The notes under the pieces were generated by a model. It did no database searches, had not been told where the DNA came from, and was given only the letters and a program-made list of their open reading frames with translations. A stretch of DNA of 64,000 bases from Rhizobium tumorigenes. Its GTDB lineage: Bacteria > Pseudomonadota > Alphaproteobacteria > Rhizobiales > Rhizobiaceae. Shown here piece after piece: positions 44,413-53,554 of the stretch. Each line of letters starts with the position of its first letter. Positions within the stretch are counted from its first letter, which is position 1. The stretch is taken from assembly GCF_003240565.2 (NCBI RefSeq), contig NZ_CP117255.1:3339501-3403500 (forward strand), given 5' to 3'. The translations under genes were made by a program, and so were the position numbers.

Positions 44413-45740
44413 TGCGTCGCTGCCGGCGGGTTTGCCGGCGCCGCTCCATCGTTTACGGGCTTGTCGCCGCCGTCGCTATTGTGATGCCGGTGCGGCTTTC
44501 CATCGGCTCCGGTTGTCGCCGCCGGTTTATCTGCGGCCGGCTTCGAAGGATCGGAGACCTCGACCTTGGAGCCCGTCTGCAGCCTCGCAAACCCTGTCGT
44601 CACGACGACATCGCCGGCGGCGATACCGTCGGTAATCACGGCCTGGACATCGTCCTGCTGTCCGACCGTGATCGGTTTCATCAGCACAGTCTGGTCGGGA
44701 TGGAGGAGATAAGCGAAGGTCCCGTTCGGACCGCGCTGGACGGCTGCGGTCGGCACAACGATCACGCCTTTCATCGTCTCGATCAGCAGGCGTGCGTTGA
44801 CGAAAGCACCAGGCCAGAGCGCCAGCTTTTCATTGGGGAAATTGGCTTTGAGCTTAACCGTGCCGGTTGTCACGTCGACCTGGTTGTCGACGACGGCCAG
44901 CGTGCCGGTATCGACAACGGCCTGGTCGCCGCCTGCAAGGGCCTGGACGCTGAGAGTGCCTGCTGCGTTGGCGGCATTGACCTTGGCCAACTGCTGCTGT
45001 GGCACGGAAAAGACGACGGAGATTGGCCGGATCTGGGAAAGCGTCACGATACCGGTCGTGTCGGTCGAGCTGACGATGTTGCCGATGTCGACATTGCGGA
45101 TACCGGTGCGTCCGTCGATCGGTGCCTTGATGGTCGTATAGTCGAGCGTCGCCTGCGCACTCTCGATGGCCGCTTGGTCGGATTGCACCTGCGCCTGGTA
45201 CTGGGCAACCTGAAACTTTGCCGTATCGACCTGCTGCTGCGTGCCGGAGTTTGATTGCAGCAGCCGCTGGTAGCGCTCGAAGTCATTCTGGGCGCTTTGC
45301 AGCAGCGCCTGGCCCTGGGCTTTCTTGCCAACGGCCTGGTCCAGCGTGGCCTTGTAGACGGCATCGTCGATCCGGGCGATAACGTCGCCCTTCTTGATGT
45401 CCTGGCCTTCCTCGAAATGGATTTCTACCAGCTCGCCGCTGACCTGCGGCCGAACGGTGACGGTGTTCAGCGGCTTCACCGAGCCGACGCCGTCGATATA
45501 GACCGGCACATCCGTCGCCTTTGCCACCGCTGTCAGCACTGCCGTCGGGCCTGTCGATTGCACGGCGCCGCGTCGCCGCCCGCCACCGCGTGTTCCGCTT
45601 GCCTGCTGGGTGTTTGCAGCCTGACCTAAACCAAGCATGCGCTCGGCAGGTCCCAGCCAGCGGTCGCGAAGGGCGTAGGCTCCGATGCCGAGGGCGGCGA
45701 CGATTACGACCGATATCAAGACCCGAGAAGTCCGAGCCAT
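44409..45740 (-). CDS. mdtA: RND efflux periplasmic adaptor (MFP), MdtA-like
   Basis: A 443-residue membrane fusion protein linking the RND pump to an outer-membrane channel. An N-terminal membrane anchor (residues 7-25) is followed by a Gly/Arg-rich linker. The biotinyl-lipoyl halves are VRPQVSGELVEIHFEEGQDIKKGD and APIDGRTGIRNVDIGNIV, around a coiled-coil hairpin (residues 140-220) rich in Gln and Ala. The C-terminal tail after 410 is a low-complexity His/Pro/Ala stretch (PHRHHNSDGG) beyond the normal domain. It heads the operon; a GTCCACGTGGAC palindrome lies about 100 bp upstream. Confidence 0.9.
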   Translation of the reverse strand: MARTSRVLISVVIVAALGIGAYALRDRWLGPAERMLGLGQAANTQQASGTRGGGRRRGAVQSTGPTAVLTAVAKATDVPVYIDGVGSVKPLNTVTVRPQVSGELVEIHFEEGQDIKKGDVIARIDDAVYKATLDQAVGKKAQGQALLQSAQNDFERYQRLLQSNSGTQQQVDTAKFQVAQYQAQVQSDQAAIESAQATLDYTTIKAPIDGRTGIRNVDIGNIVSSTDTTGIVTLSQIRPISVVFSVPQQQLAKVNAANAAGTLSVQALAGGDQAVVDTGTLAVVDNQVDVTTGTVKLKANFPNEKLALWPGAFVNARLLIETMKGVIVVPTAAVQRGPNGTFAYLLHPDQTVLMKPITVGQQDDVQAVITDGIAAGDVVVTTGFARLQTGSKVEVSDPSKPAADKPAATTGADGKPHRHHNSDGGDKPVNDGAAPANPPAATQ

Positions 45741-45835
45741 TTATTCACCTTCTTTCGCGATTCCAGATAAGAGCCGTCGGTCACGACCTTATCGTGCAGC
45801 GGGCGCAGAAGGAATTTGTAGCGGAATTAAATTTT

Positions 45836-45847
45836 GTCCACGTGGAC
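45836..45847. promoter_or_regulatory. Palindrome upstream of the mdtABC operon
   Basis: GTCCACGTGGAC is a perfect 12-bp palindrome 96 bp before the MFP start. On the minus strand it overlaps a possible -35 TGGACA with AAATTC 17 bp later. It looks like the site of an unlinked efflux repressor. Confidence 0.45.
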
Positions 45848-45874
45848 GGGCAAAACAGTAGCACTCGCAGCAGT

Positions 45875-46630
45875 TTAAGGCGTGAAAATCGCCGGTGCGA
45901 CTGGCTCATTGGCAAATCCGGCTGAATCGAGTGCGCGGCGGACAAGTCCCGATCGCTTGGCTTCCTCCATGAACTCGCTGACAATCGACAGAGCCATGGG
46001 TTTCTCGCGGCCGACAGCAATCGCAATGCCCGTTGACTGGAAGCCGCCATCGAGAATACGCGCACCGGGGAGCAGGGGCAGCAGCGTCTGGAAGGCATCC
46101 CGCGACAGCGCCAAAGCATCGGCATTGCCCGATCGCAGGTATTCGACGGCCTCCGCAATCGTCGAAACGGCAACAGGCGTCGTATGACAGAGGGTGCGCG
46201 CCGCACTGCGAATGGTCGTGGTATTCGCAATGCCGACAACCCGAACCCCGTCGTTATCAACTCCGGTTAAATCAAAGATGCCTGAGGCATGGCTGACGAG
46301 ATAGGTGCTTTCCAGGATGTAATAGGCCGGCCCGAAAGCGACGCGCCTGCTTCGCTCATCATCAACCGGCATGAAGCTAACGTCGATCCTGCCGTCTTCG
46401 AGGGCTTGCGTACAGTCACCGGAGTTTGCAAATCCGGTGATCGCCAACGGGCTGTCCAGTTGCCGGGCGAGTTCGGTGACGAGATCCACCGTAACACCCT
46501 TATATATTCCGTGAGCCTCGTCGAGTGTCACGAACAGCGCCGACGGCGCAGGCGCTGCCACAACGCCGGTCCTGAGAGTGCCGGTGGGAAGAAGTTGACG
46601 CCGACCAGCATCGTCGGAACTGCTGTTCAT
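45875..46630 (-). CDS. SBP family 3-like protein without signal peptide
   Basis: A 251-residue protein with the amino-acid-binding fold (SBP_bac_3). It has LRTGVVAAPAPSALF near residue 22, YKGVTVDLVTELARQLDSPL near 46, then SGDCTQALEDGRIDVSFMPVDDERSRRVAFGPAYY and a C-terminal REKPMALSIVSEFMEEAKRSGLVRRAL. There is no hydrophobic leader: the N-terminus is MNSSSDDAGRRQLLPTG, so it is probably cytoplasmic or a sensor domain rather than a transporter part. No permease or ATPase is nearby. ATG 46630 has AAGG upstream. It lies 18 bp after the hypothetical gene, in one transcript. Confidence 0.75.
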   Translation of the reverse strand: MNSSSDDAGRRQLLPTGTLRTGVVAAPAPSALFVTLDEAHGIYKGVTVDLVTELARQLDSPLAITGFANSGDCTQALEDGRIDVSFMPVDDERSRRVAFGPAYYILESTYLVSHASGIFDLTGVDNDGVRVVGIANTTTIRSAARTLCHTTPVAVSTIAEAVEYLRSGNADALALSRDAFQTLLPLLPGARILDGGFQSTGIAIAVGREKPMALSIVSEFMEEAKRSGLVRRALDSAGFANEPVAPAIFTP

Positions 46631-46648
46631 TGTAGAGCCTTGCAAAAC

Positions 46649-47530
46649 CTAGGACCTGATGACGCGCGATGGTGCCTGCTGGTCTTCCAGCGCCGCCTGC
46701 GCCGCCGCATCTATTACAGCAAATTTTTCGGCCTGGTAGTTCCAGTATTCGGCCACGAAGCTGCGCGACAGCCAGAAGCTGCTTTTGCCGGGCGCCCCGG
46801 CCCAGCCGACGCTTCCCATGCCGGCGGCCTGTTTCAGCAGGCGTTTGAGGTGCGCGTTGGAAATCATGAACTGCTGGTGGATATCGCGCATGGAAATGGG
46901 ACCGATCAGGATCTTGTCGGTATCTCCCTCCATCGTCTGGATACGGGAGATCAGGTAGTCCATCACCACGCCACCGGAGTTGACCCAGTTGAAAAGCGCG
47001 AAACTCGGTCCGGGATTGCGAACGGCATCGCTGTTGATGATTTGCCTGGCGATCATCGGCTGCATTGCCGCGATAGCGTCCGGATTGGCCATCATCTGTT
47101 CGATCCGCGAGCCACCATCGAGGTTGTCGAGGATGAAGAGGTGCGTCTGCAGCCATCGGCCGAGATAGTCGACAGCGGTTGGCGTTGGTTCCAGCAGTCG
47201 TGTCCGCCGGTCTGCACGGTCGGGAACAGCGGCCAGAAACCGGTAGGCCAGCATTTCCTGGAGAAAGGCGACGGCCGTGTTGCGGCTCGCGATCTGGTGC
47301 TTCAGCACGAGATCGACATAACGCGCCGCATAGAGACCCGATCCGGGCTCGTCAGGGTATCCGTAATGGAGCGCAAACCCCGCATGGGCAAGAAGCCAGC
47401 GTTGCTGCGCAGCGAAAATAGAAGCGATGCGTGGATTTTCGCGGTAGATTGCAATAAGCTCGTCGGCACAGCGAAGGATTGCGGTCAGAAAATGCTGGTT
47501 AGCGCTAAGGTCTCTGGCTTTAAACGTCAT
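46649..47530 (-). CDS. Hypothetical protein with winged-helix-like C-terminus
   Basis: A 293-residue, mostly helical, soluble protein I do not recognise. The C-terminal region (about 215-265: ISMRDIHQQFMISNAHLKRLLKQAAGMGSVGW) reads like a helix-turn-helix followed by a wing, so a transcriptional role is possible. The N-terminal half has repeated hydrophobic helices but no membrane segment. It sits 18 bp upstream of the SBP3-like gene in the same direction, and the pair could be a ligand sensor and regulator; this is inference. Confidence 0.65.
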   Translation of the reverse strand: MTFKARDLSANQHFLTAILRCADELIAIYRENPRIASIFAAQQRWLLAHAGFALHYGYPDEPGSGLYAARYVDLVLKHQIASRNTAVAFLQEMLAYRFLAAVPDRADRRTRLLEPTPTAVDYLGRWLQTHLFILDNLDGGSRIEQMMANPDAIAAMQPMIARQIINSDAVRNPGPSFALFNWVNSGGVVMDYLISRIQTMEGDTDKILIGPISMRDIHQQFMISNAHLKRLLKQAAGMGSVGWAGAPGKSSFWLSRSFVAEYWNYQAEKFAVIDAAAQAALEDQQAPSRVIRS

Positions 47531-47706
47531 GAATTTTGCCTAAGTAATAAAGTGCCGGTGTGCCGCAACCGGATGGGTGTGCCTATCGTCTCGTTGGTTC
47601 CCTGAGCTCCATCTGAATAAAGAGCTTCGAGATTCTCAGTTTATTTTTATCGTGTCGCATCCAAAAGCCTATCGATGCGTTTCAATTCTATTACAAGGAG
47701 AACGTT

Positions 47707-47964
47707 ATGATAAATGCTTCAACAATAAAAGAACACGCCGAAGTTATTGGCGCCGATGGCGTCCACGTCGGCACCGTTGACCATGTCGTCGGCAGCCGTA
47801 TCAAGCTGACCAAGAAGGACAGCGGCGAAGGTTCGCACAAACGTCATCACCACTTCATCGACCTCAGCCTTGTGGCAGAAGTCGAAGGCGAACGCGTCCG
47901 CCTGTCGGCAAACGCCGATGTTGCTGTGACATTCGAGGAAGAAGAAGGCGGCCAGCAGGCCTGA
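47707..47964 (+). CDS. DUF2171 domain protein
   Basis: An 85-residue protein filled by a DUF2171 domain (HAEVIGADGVHVGTVDHVVGSRIKLTKKDS, then HHHFIDLSLVAEVEGERVRLSANAD), which resembles a PRC-barrel beta fold. It has a His-rich HKRHHHF turn and an acidic tail EEEEGG. Such small proteins are widespread in rhizobia and often stress-linked; molecular role unknown. AAGGAGAACGTT gives a good ribosome site. It is a single gene ending at its own terminator. Confidence 0.88.
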   Translation: MINASTIKEHAEVIGADGVHVGTVDHVVGSRIKLTKKDSGEGSHKRHHHFIDLSLVAEVEGERVRLSANADVAVTFEEEEGGQQA

Positions 47965-47986
47965 TCCTTTAAAGCTTTACAATGGG

Positions 47987-48012
47987 AGCCCCGCGAAATG
48001 CGGGGCTTTTCT
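47987..48012 (+). terminator. Intrinsic terminator after the DUF2171 gene
   Basis: AGCCCCGC-GAAAT-GCGGGGCT followed by TTT is an 8-bp GC-rich stem 23 bp after the stop codon, before the convergent gamma-glutamyltransferase gene. Confidence 0.85.
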
Positions 48013-48038
48013 ATGGTACCTACAACGCAAACTACAGA

Positions 48039-49628
48039 TCAGCAGCCGAGCGCGATGCCATCCTTGCGATGGTCAGAACCACCGAGCAATATGCCTCGCT
48101 CATAGTCGATGAGGATTGCTTGCGCGCCGCCGATCGGCTCGTCGGCCCATTCCGTGACATGACCGCGTCGATCGAGATCGGCTTTGACCTCCGGCGAAAT
48201 GGTCGGCTCTAGCGACAGGGTGCCACCGAAGTAAAAGCTGCGCGGCTGGTCGCTGGCCTGCTGCGGATCGAGATCTCGGTCAACAATCTGGCTCAGCAGA
48301 TGCGCGTGCCCGCAGGCCTGATACTGGCCGCCCATCACGCCGAAACTCATGCGCGGCCGTCCGCTTTCCATCAGCATGCCCGGGATGATGGTATGGAAAG
48401 GTAATTTGTTAGGGCCGATTGCATTCGAGTGGCCCTCCGTCAGCACAAAACCGGCACCGCGATTTTGCAGCAATACGCCGCTGCGAGGGGCGTAGATGCC
48501 GCTGCCGAACGGAAAGAAGACGGAGTTGATCAGCGAAACCGCATTGCCATCGCGGTCTACCACCGAAACGTAGACGGTATCCTTGTGGGTCGGCCCTTCC
48601 CACGTGGAGGCAGCAGACGCACGATCGAGACTGATCTCGCGGCGCATCGCATCTACAGAACGATCCGACAGCAGTTCTTCGATATCGAATGTCAGGTGGT
48701 CAGGGTCGCTGATCAGTTGATCGCGACGGGCATAGCCTGCCTTGGTCGCTTCAGCGAGCAGGTGGATACGGTCGGCCTCCGTCAGCTTCGGATCGCGCAG
48801 GTCGAAGCCGTCGAGGATGCGGGCAATCAGCAGCGCTGCCAATCCCTGGCCATTGGGCGGGCATTCCAGCAGGTCGAGCCCACGGTACCGGCCCGAAATC
48901 GGCTTGGTCTCAAAAGCCTTGTAATTTGCAAAATCATTTTCTTCATGCAGTCCACCGAGCGATTGCAGCAGCGTGGCGATTTCCTCCGCCACGGCATCCC
49001 GGTAAAACCCGTCTCGACCGCTCTTGGCGATCGCCCGAAGGGTTGCGCCGAGCGCGGGATTGGTCATGCGCTCACCGGTTCGCGGCGCCCGGCCATTGCG
49101 CAGGAAATAAGCGGCTGAATCTGGAAATTTGGCAACGCGGCCTGCATAGCGCGTCCAGTCCAGTTCGACCCGGGGCGTGATGACATAGCCGCCTTCTGCT
49201 GCCGCGATGGCCGGCGCCAGCACACGATCCAACCCGAAAGCACCATACCGCTCGAGCAACTGACACCAGGCATCGACTGCGCCCGGAATGGTCACCGCAT
49301 GCGGGCTGTCGTCGGGGATGCTTGTCAGGCCCTTTTCAAGCAGATGGCCAAGGTTTGCCTTCTGCGGCGACCGGCCGGATCCATTGAGGGCGACAGGTGT
49401 TCCACCCGCAGGGCAGTACAGGGCGAAGCAATCGCCACCGATGCCCGTCATCAGCGGATCGATGACCGATTGCAATGCGACAGCGGCAACGGCGGCATCG
49501 ACGGCACTGCCCCCGGCACGCAGGATATCGACGGCAGCAAGGCTTGCCTGCGGGTGCGATGTCGCCGCCATGCCCCGGTCCGAAATTGCCACCGAACGGC
49601 CCGGCTTGAAGAAATCACGGGATTGCAT
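48039..49628 (-). CDS. ggt: Gamma-glutamyltransferase family protein
   Basis: A 529-residue Ntn-hydrolase of the gamma-glutamyltranspeptidase family, which transfers or hydrolyses gamma-glutamyl groups from glutathione or related amides. The precursor is expected to cleave itself before Thr351 in [34 protein letters not shown] near residue 60 and the C-terminal [19 protein letters not shown] are family blocks. Unlike the usual periplasmic enzyme, it has no signal peptide, so it is probably cytosolic. It is the last gene of the leftward operon, 72 bp after the M20 peptidase, and fits a role in breaking down an imported compound. Confidence 0.9.
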   Translation of the reverse strand: MQSRDFFKPGRSVAISDRGMAATSHPQASLAAVDILRAGGSAVDAAVAAVALQSVIDPLMTGIGGDCFALYCPAGGTPVALNGSGRSPQKANLGHLLEKGLTSIPDDSPHAVTIPGAVDAWCQLLERYGAFGLDRVLAPAIAAAEGGYVITPRVELDWTRYAGRVAKFPDSAAYFLRNGRAPRTGERMTNPALGATLRAIAKSGRDGFYRDAVAEEIATLLQSLGGLHEENDFANYKAFETKPISGRYRGLDLLECPPNGQGLAALLIARILDGFDLRDPKLTEADRIHLLAEATKAGYARRDQLISDPDHLTFDIEELLSDRSVDAMRREISLDRASAASTWEGPTHKDTVYVSVVDRDGNAVSLINSVFFPFGSGIYAPRSGVLLQNRGAGFVLTEGHSNAIGPNKLPFHTIIPGMLMESGRPRMSFGVMGGQYQACGHAHLLSQIVDRDLDPQQASDQPRSFYFGGTLSLEPTISPEVKADLDRRGHVTEWADEPIGGAQAILIDYERGILLGGSDHRKDGIALGC

Positions 49629-49700
49629 GCTGTTTTCCTTATGCTTTACGGCAGTCTGCTGAAAATCATCGGCTATTGATGCGCGACAAGGGCGGCGCGA

Positions 49701-51080
49701 TCAAGCCCCGCCGCTTCCAAGCCGTGTTAGAAGCATCGCCCAGGCGGTCAGCCCAATGCGGAAATTGGCAAGCCGGAAGAACTCGTTCGGCGCATGATAA
49801 TCCTCGTCCGATGTCGAGAACGAGAAGAAAATCGCCTCCCGGTCCAGATGCTTGCGGAACGACGCGCCAATCGGGATCGTAGCGCCCATCGCGACGCGCA
49901 AGGGCTTCTGGCCCAGCAGTTCCTCGAGCACGCCCTCGGCCACCGCCAGTGCGGGCAATTCGGGATTAACGAAAAATGCTTCGCTCCCGTGCCCGTGCCG
50001 GTGAATGTCGAGGGTGAAACCCGGCGGTAGCCGTGCCTGCAGATGGCGCGATACCACCGATAGGATGTGATCCGGCTTCTGCCCGGCAATCAGCCGGCAG
50101 GTGATCTTGGCTGTGGCGGAAGAGGGAATGACGGTTTTCGTGCCCTGGCCCTGGTAGCCACCGGAAATTCCGTTGAACTCCAGCGTCGGCTCCAGCCATT
50201 GGCGGATCAGCAGATCCCTGCCGTCGGCGATCGGCGCCTGTCCCTGAACCCCGATGTCGCGATAGTATTCGCCGGCGTCGAAGTCTGCCGCTTCGATGGC
50301 GGCGATGATCGTCGGATCTGGCGGCGCCGTACCGTCGAGAAAGCCGTCGACGGCCACCCGCCCATCATCTCCGTGCAGGGACGCGAGCAGAATAGCCAGC
50401 GCCCGGATAGGATTAGGCGCGCTGCCTCCGTGCCTGCCGGAATGCAGATCCTTCGAGGCGCCGGTGACGGAGATATCCATAGCCACCAGACCCCGGCTGG
50501 CGACCGTCGTCGACGGCCGGTCGGGCCGCCACATCGCACCATCGGCCGAAATGACCAGATCACATTCGAGCCTTTCGCGGTAAGTCTGGAGTGTGGCTTC
50601 GAAATTCGGACTGCCGGACTCCTCCTCGCCCTCGATCAGCACCTTGAGATTGACCGGCAGGCGCCCCGCCGTCTTCATGAAGGCTTCCGCGACGAGGATC
50701 GGGATCAGTAGAGGCCCTTTGTCGTCGGAGACACCCCGCGCATACAGCCGACCGTCTCGTTCGGTCGGCTCGAAGGGCGGTGTCTGCCACTTTTCCAGCG
50801 GATCCGGCGGCTGCACGTCGTAATGGCCATAGACCAGAAATGTCGGGAGCGAGGGATCGCTGATCAGTTCTCCGTAGACTGCCGGATGGCCGCCGGTTTC
50901 GAGCAGTTCGACTGCGGTAAAGCCGGCCTGTGTCATGCGTCCGGCAACGAACCGGGCCGCCTCGGCGATACCGTCGGCATAGGCCGGATCGGTGCTGACG
51001 CTCGGGATACGGCAGAAGGCCTTCAGGTCTTCCAGCGCCTCGGCAAAATGCGCGCCGAGATAGCTCTCCATCTCGCTCAT
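49701..51080 (-). CDS. M20-family dipeptidase
   Basis: A 459-residue zinc peptidase of the M20 family. Metal motifs GHYDVQPPDP near residue 85, RGVSDDKGP near 117 and EGEEESGSPNFE near 150 are intact, with a lid domain (GASKDLHSGRHGGSAPNPI). Its plan is close to the M20 protein at 1439-2827, but the surrounding operon is different. The ATG at 51080 overlaps the SDR stop as ATGA. The same frame is open to 51635, but that part overlaps the SDR gene and is not a fusion. It likely removes an acyl or aminoacyl group from an imported substrate. Confidence 0.92.
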   Translation of the reverse strand: MSEMESYLGAHFAEALEDLKAFCRIPSVSTDPAYADGIAEAARFVAGRMTQAGFTAVELLETGGHPAVYGELISDPSLPTFLVYGHYDVQPPDPLEKWQTPPFEPTERDGRLYARGVSDDKGPLLIPILVAEAFMKTAGRLPVNLKVLIEGEEESGSPNFEATLQTYRERLECDLVISADGAMWRPDRPSTTVASRGLVAMDISVTGASKDLHSGRHGGSAPNPIRALAILLASLHGDDGRVAVDGFLDGTAPPDPTIIAAIEAADFDAGEYYRDIGVQGQAPIADGRDLLIRQWLEPTLEFNGISGGYQGQGTKTVIPSSATAKITCRLIAGQKPDHILSVVSRHLQARLPPGFTLDIHRHGHGSEAFFVNPELPALAVAEGVLEELLGQKPLRVAMGATIPIGASFRKHLDREAIFFSFSTSDEDYHAPNEFFRLANFRIGLTAWAMLLTRLGSGGA

Positions 51081-51832
51081 TTGCCACCATCCACGCTGAT
51101 GACCTGTCCGGTGATCCAATTGGCAAAGTCCGAGGCGAAAAACATGACCGTCGCCGCGATGTCGTCCGGCGCGCCCAGCCGTTTGAGGGCGATGTTCTGC
51201 AGGAGCTTGGCCTGCCCCTCGTCGCCCATTGCATCCCATTGCCGTTCTGTCGTCGGATTGGAGCGGACGAAGCCGGGCGCCACATTGTTGACGGTGATAC
51301 CCCATGCCCCGAGCTCGTGGGCAAGCTGTCGCGTCAGGCCGATCTGGCCGGCCTTGGCGCTGGCATAGGCCTGGATGCCGGTCAGCGATATGCCGAGACC
51401 GGCACCACTGGAGATGTTGACGATGCGCCCGTGGCTCTGCTTCTTCATACCGGGCGCCACCGCCTGTGCCATGAAAAAGGCCCCGGAGAGGTTCACATCG
51501 AAGATCGACTGCCAGTCCTGTTCGGAAATCTCCTCGATCGGGCGTCCGGTCTGGCCGCGCACGCCGCCGGCATTGTTGACGAGGATATCCACCGTCGCGC
51601 CGTCGGCTGCGATAGCGGCGATCAGTCGCTGGCAAGCGCTGCGGTCGCCGACATCGAGCCGATGGGTGATGACGGCGTCGCTGAGCGCAGCCGTCTCCGC
51701 AAGCCCGGCATCATTGACATCGCAGGCGTGGACGATGGCACCTCTGCTGGAAAAGGCCAGCGCGATGGTCCGGCCAAACCCATGGGCAGCACCCGTGACA
51801 ACGACGGTTTTTCCGGCGAAATCGATATTCAC
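51077..51832 (-). CDS. SDR-family oxidoreductase
   Basis: A 251-residue classical SDR. TGAAHGFGRTIA near residue 13 binds the cofactor, NNAGG is at about 87, and the catalytic serine and YASAK follow (NISSGAGLG...QAYASAKAG). The end WITGQVISVDGGK is typical of FabG-like enzymes acting on small alcohols or ketones. It overlaps both neighbours by ATGA, so it is a committed member of the leftward operon. It would oxidise or reduce a hydroxy group of the pathway intermediate; the substrate is unknown. Confidence 0.92.
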   Translation of the reverse strand: MNIDFAGKTVVVTGAAHGFGRTIALAFSSRGAIVHACDVNDAGLAETAALSDAVITHRLDVGDRSACQRLIAAIAADGATVDILVNNAGGVRGQTGRPIEEISEQDWQSIFDVNLSGAFFMAQAVAPGMKKQSHGRIVNISSGAGLGISLTGIQAYASAKAGQIGLTRQLAHELGAWGITVNNVAPGFVRSNPTTERQWDAMGDEGQAKLLQNIALKRLGAPDDIAATVMFFASDFANWITGQVISVDGGK

Positions 51833-52845
51833 GCCACAGTCTCCAGTTCGTCGAGGTTTTGCAGCGAAAGCGGACGCTTGCCGTCCTCGATCTCGTGGAT
51901 CATCTCCACCAGCCGCGTGGCGATCGGGGTCGGGACGCCGAGCGAACGACCGACATCGACCACTGGCTGGACCTGCGCATCTACCTCGGTCTTGCGCTTG
52001 CGCACCGCCAGATCGCGCCAGATTCCGGAGTGGGACTTCAGCGAGGTGCGGTTATGCGCCACCATCTCGTCGAACGACCGTTCGGTATCGGCAGCGGTTG
52101 CCGTCGGGGAGAAAGCGGCGGGATCGAAGCCATTGAATGCCTCTGGCGTGATGTTGTTGGCGCTGGCGACGCGGCCGACTTCCAGCGCCAGCTTGGTCAG
52201 CACCGGACGGTAGCGTGGATTGGCCAGCACATCGACGATGCTGTCGTCGGTCAGCGCCGTGCCGAACAACAGCGCACCGTAGACCAGCTTGCCCCAAAGG
52301 AAGCCCCAGATATTGTCGGTAAGGATAGCCTTGGAATCGAATTCGTGCAGCAGACGGTGAATTGTTTCGATCCGCTCTGTCGTCTTGCCATCGAGTTCCC
52401 CGACCACGACCGCGCCGCGCCCGCTGTAGTGCACCACGCCCGGCGACAGGTAATCGGCACCGAAATTGACGAAGCAGCCGATCACCCGCTGGATGCCGAC
52501 GACCGGCGCGATGACCTGTTCGTTGAGGCCGTTCTGCGCCGAAACGACGTAACCGTCGGAGGCGAGATGATCGACAAGCGCATGGCTTGCCGCCTCGGTG
52601 TGGTGAGCTTTGACGCAAAGATAGATGCGGTCATAGACGCCCTCCAGTTGCTCCGGCAGGTAGGCCTTTGCCTTGACGGTATCCTCCAAGATCGGCCCTT
52701 CGATCGTCAAGCCCCTGTCGTTGATAGCGGCCACATGGTCTGCGGCATTGTCGACGAAAATGACCTCATGGCCGGCGCGGATGAAAGCGGCGCCCAAGGT
52801 TCCCCCGATGGCACCGGCGCCCCAGATGACGATAGGCGTGCTCAT
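51829..52845 (-). CDS. Ketopantoate reductase-fold dehydrogenase
   Basis: A 338-residue ApbA/PanE-family protein. The N-terminal Rossmann motif IWGAGAIGGTLG starts at residue 7, and the C-terminal helical domain has the family blocks WGFLWGKLVYGALLFGTALTDDS and KSHSGIWRDLAVRKRKTEVDAQV. PanE makes pantoate, but homologues in catabolic operons reduce or oxidise other 2-keto or 2-hydroxy acids. Its position between creatininase-fold and SDR genes, overlapped on both sides by ATGA, points to a catabolic rather than vitamin role. Confidence 0.88.
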   Translation of the reverse strand: MSTPIVIWGAGAIGGTLGAAFIRAGHEVIFVDNAADHVAAINDRGLTIEGPILEDTVKAKAYLPEQLEGVYDRIYLCVKAHHTEAASHALVDHLASDGYVVSAQNGLNEQVIAPVVGIQRVIGCFVNFGADYLSPGVVHYSGRGAVVVGELDGKTTERIETIHRLLHEFDSKAILTDNIWGFLWGKLVYGALLFGTALTDDSIVDVLANPRYRPVLTKLALEVGRVASANNITPEAFNGFDPAAFSPTATAADTERSFDEMVAHNRTSLKSHSGIWRDLAVRKRKTEVDAQVQPVVDVGRSLGVPTPIATRLVEMIHEIEDGKRPLSLQNLDELETVA

Positions 52846-53543
52846 GCCCAGCCTCCTTCGAGAAGCTGACGTGTTTCCGTCACCGCCACATCCCAGATCG
52901 CCTGCATTTCCTCATCCGGCCGCTCGTAGTAGCCGCCGAAGTTGCCATCGCCGAGCAGGGCCTTCACGCCCTCGGGGTTCATTGCCCGCATATGCGCGAG
53001 ATCGACCATCGGCTTCTGCTGGGTCGGTTGGATGACGCCCGGCAGGCGCGTCCAGGGAAAATTCTCCATCCACGACGCATGCGAGGCGACGGTGTCGATC
53101 TCCTGCACCTTGGCAAAGGCCTTCGGTGCGTTCCACCAGTTGTGGAACTTGACCGATGTGTCGGGATTGTCGGCCGTCCATTCGACCGCCAGGCTGCCTG
53201 CCGGCTGGTTGCCGCCGTGGCCGTTGACGATGAGGATGCGCCGGAAACCCTGCAGCCTGAGGCCATCGAGGATATCGCGCACGATGCGGATATAGGTCTC
53301 CTGGCGCAGGCTGATCGTACCGGGATAGGCCAGAAAATAGGGCGTGATGCCGTAGGCAAGCACCGGAAACACTGGAATACCCAGCGGCTCGGCCGCATCA
53401 AGGGCAATTTTTTCCGCCAGGATCGAGTCGACCGACAGCGACAGATGAGCATGCTGCTCGGTGCTGCCAAGCGGCAGGATCGCCCGGTCGTCGGTCTTCA
53501 GGTAGGCTTCGATCTGCTGCCAGTTGGTGTCGGAGATCTTCAT
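52842..53543 (-). CDS. Creatininase-family amidohydrolase
   Basis: A 233-residue metal-dependent amidohydrolase of the creatininase fold. Metal ligands Glu29, His31 and Asp39 are visible in LPLGSTEQHAHLSLSVDS, with IVNGHGGNQPAG near residue 123 and the C-terminal HASWMENF..RLP region. Members open cyclic amides or carbocyclic ketones, or process peptides. It is the first enzyme gene, 11 bp after the GntR regulator, and overlaps the next gene by ATGA. A cyclic amide or lactam substrate is a reasonable guess. Confidence 0.88.
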   Translation of the reverse strand: MKISDTNWQQIEAYLKTDDRAILPLGSTEQHAHLSLSVDSILAEKIALDAAEPLGIPVFPVLAYGITPYFLAYPGTISLRQETYIRIVRDILDGLRLQGFRRILIVNGHGGNQPAGSLAVEWTADNPDTSVKFHNWWNAPKAFAKVQEIDTVASHASWMENFPWTRLPGVIQPTQQKPMVDLAHMRAMNPEGVKALLGDGNFGGYYERPDEEMQAIWDVAVTETRQLLEGGWA

Positions 53544-53554
53544 GGTTATTCCTC

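Noticed and set aside
47531..47706. Search for an EcfG promoter before the DUF2171 gene
   Set aside because: No GGAAC on the plus strand at suitable distance; the single GGAAC on the minus strand has no CGTT partner.
1439..51080. Two M20 dipeptidase genes as a recent duplication
   Set aside because: They share family motifs and length, but neighbouring genes and much of the sequence differ; they are more likely separate paralogues than a local duplication.
49701..51635. Apparent 644-residue fusion of an N-terminal domain to the M20 peptidase
   Set aside because: The added 185 residues are an out-of-frame reading of the SDR gene; the ATGA-coupled start at 51080 gives normal family length.
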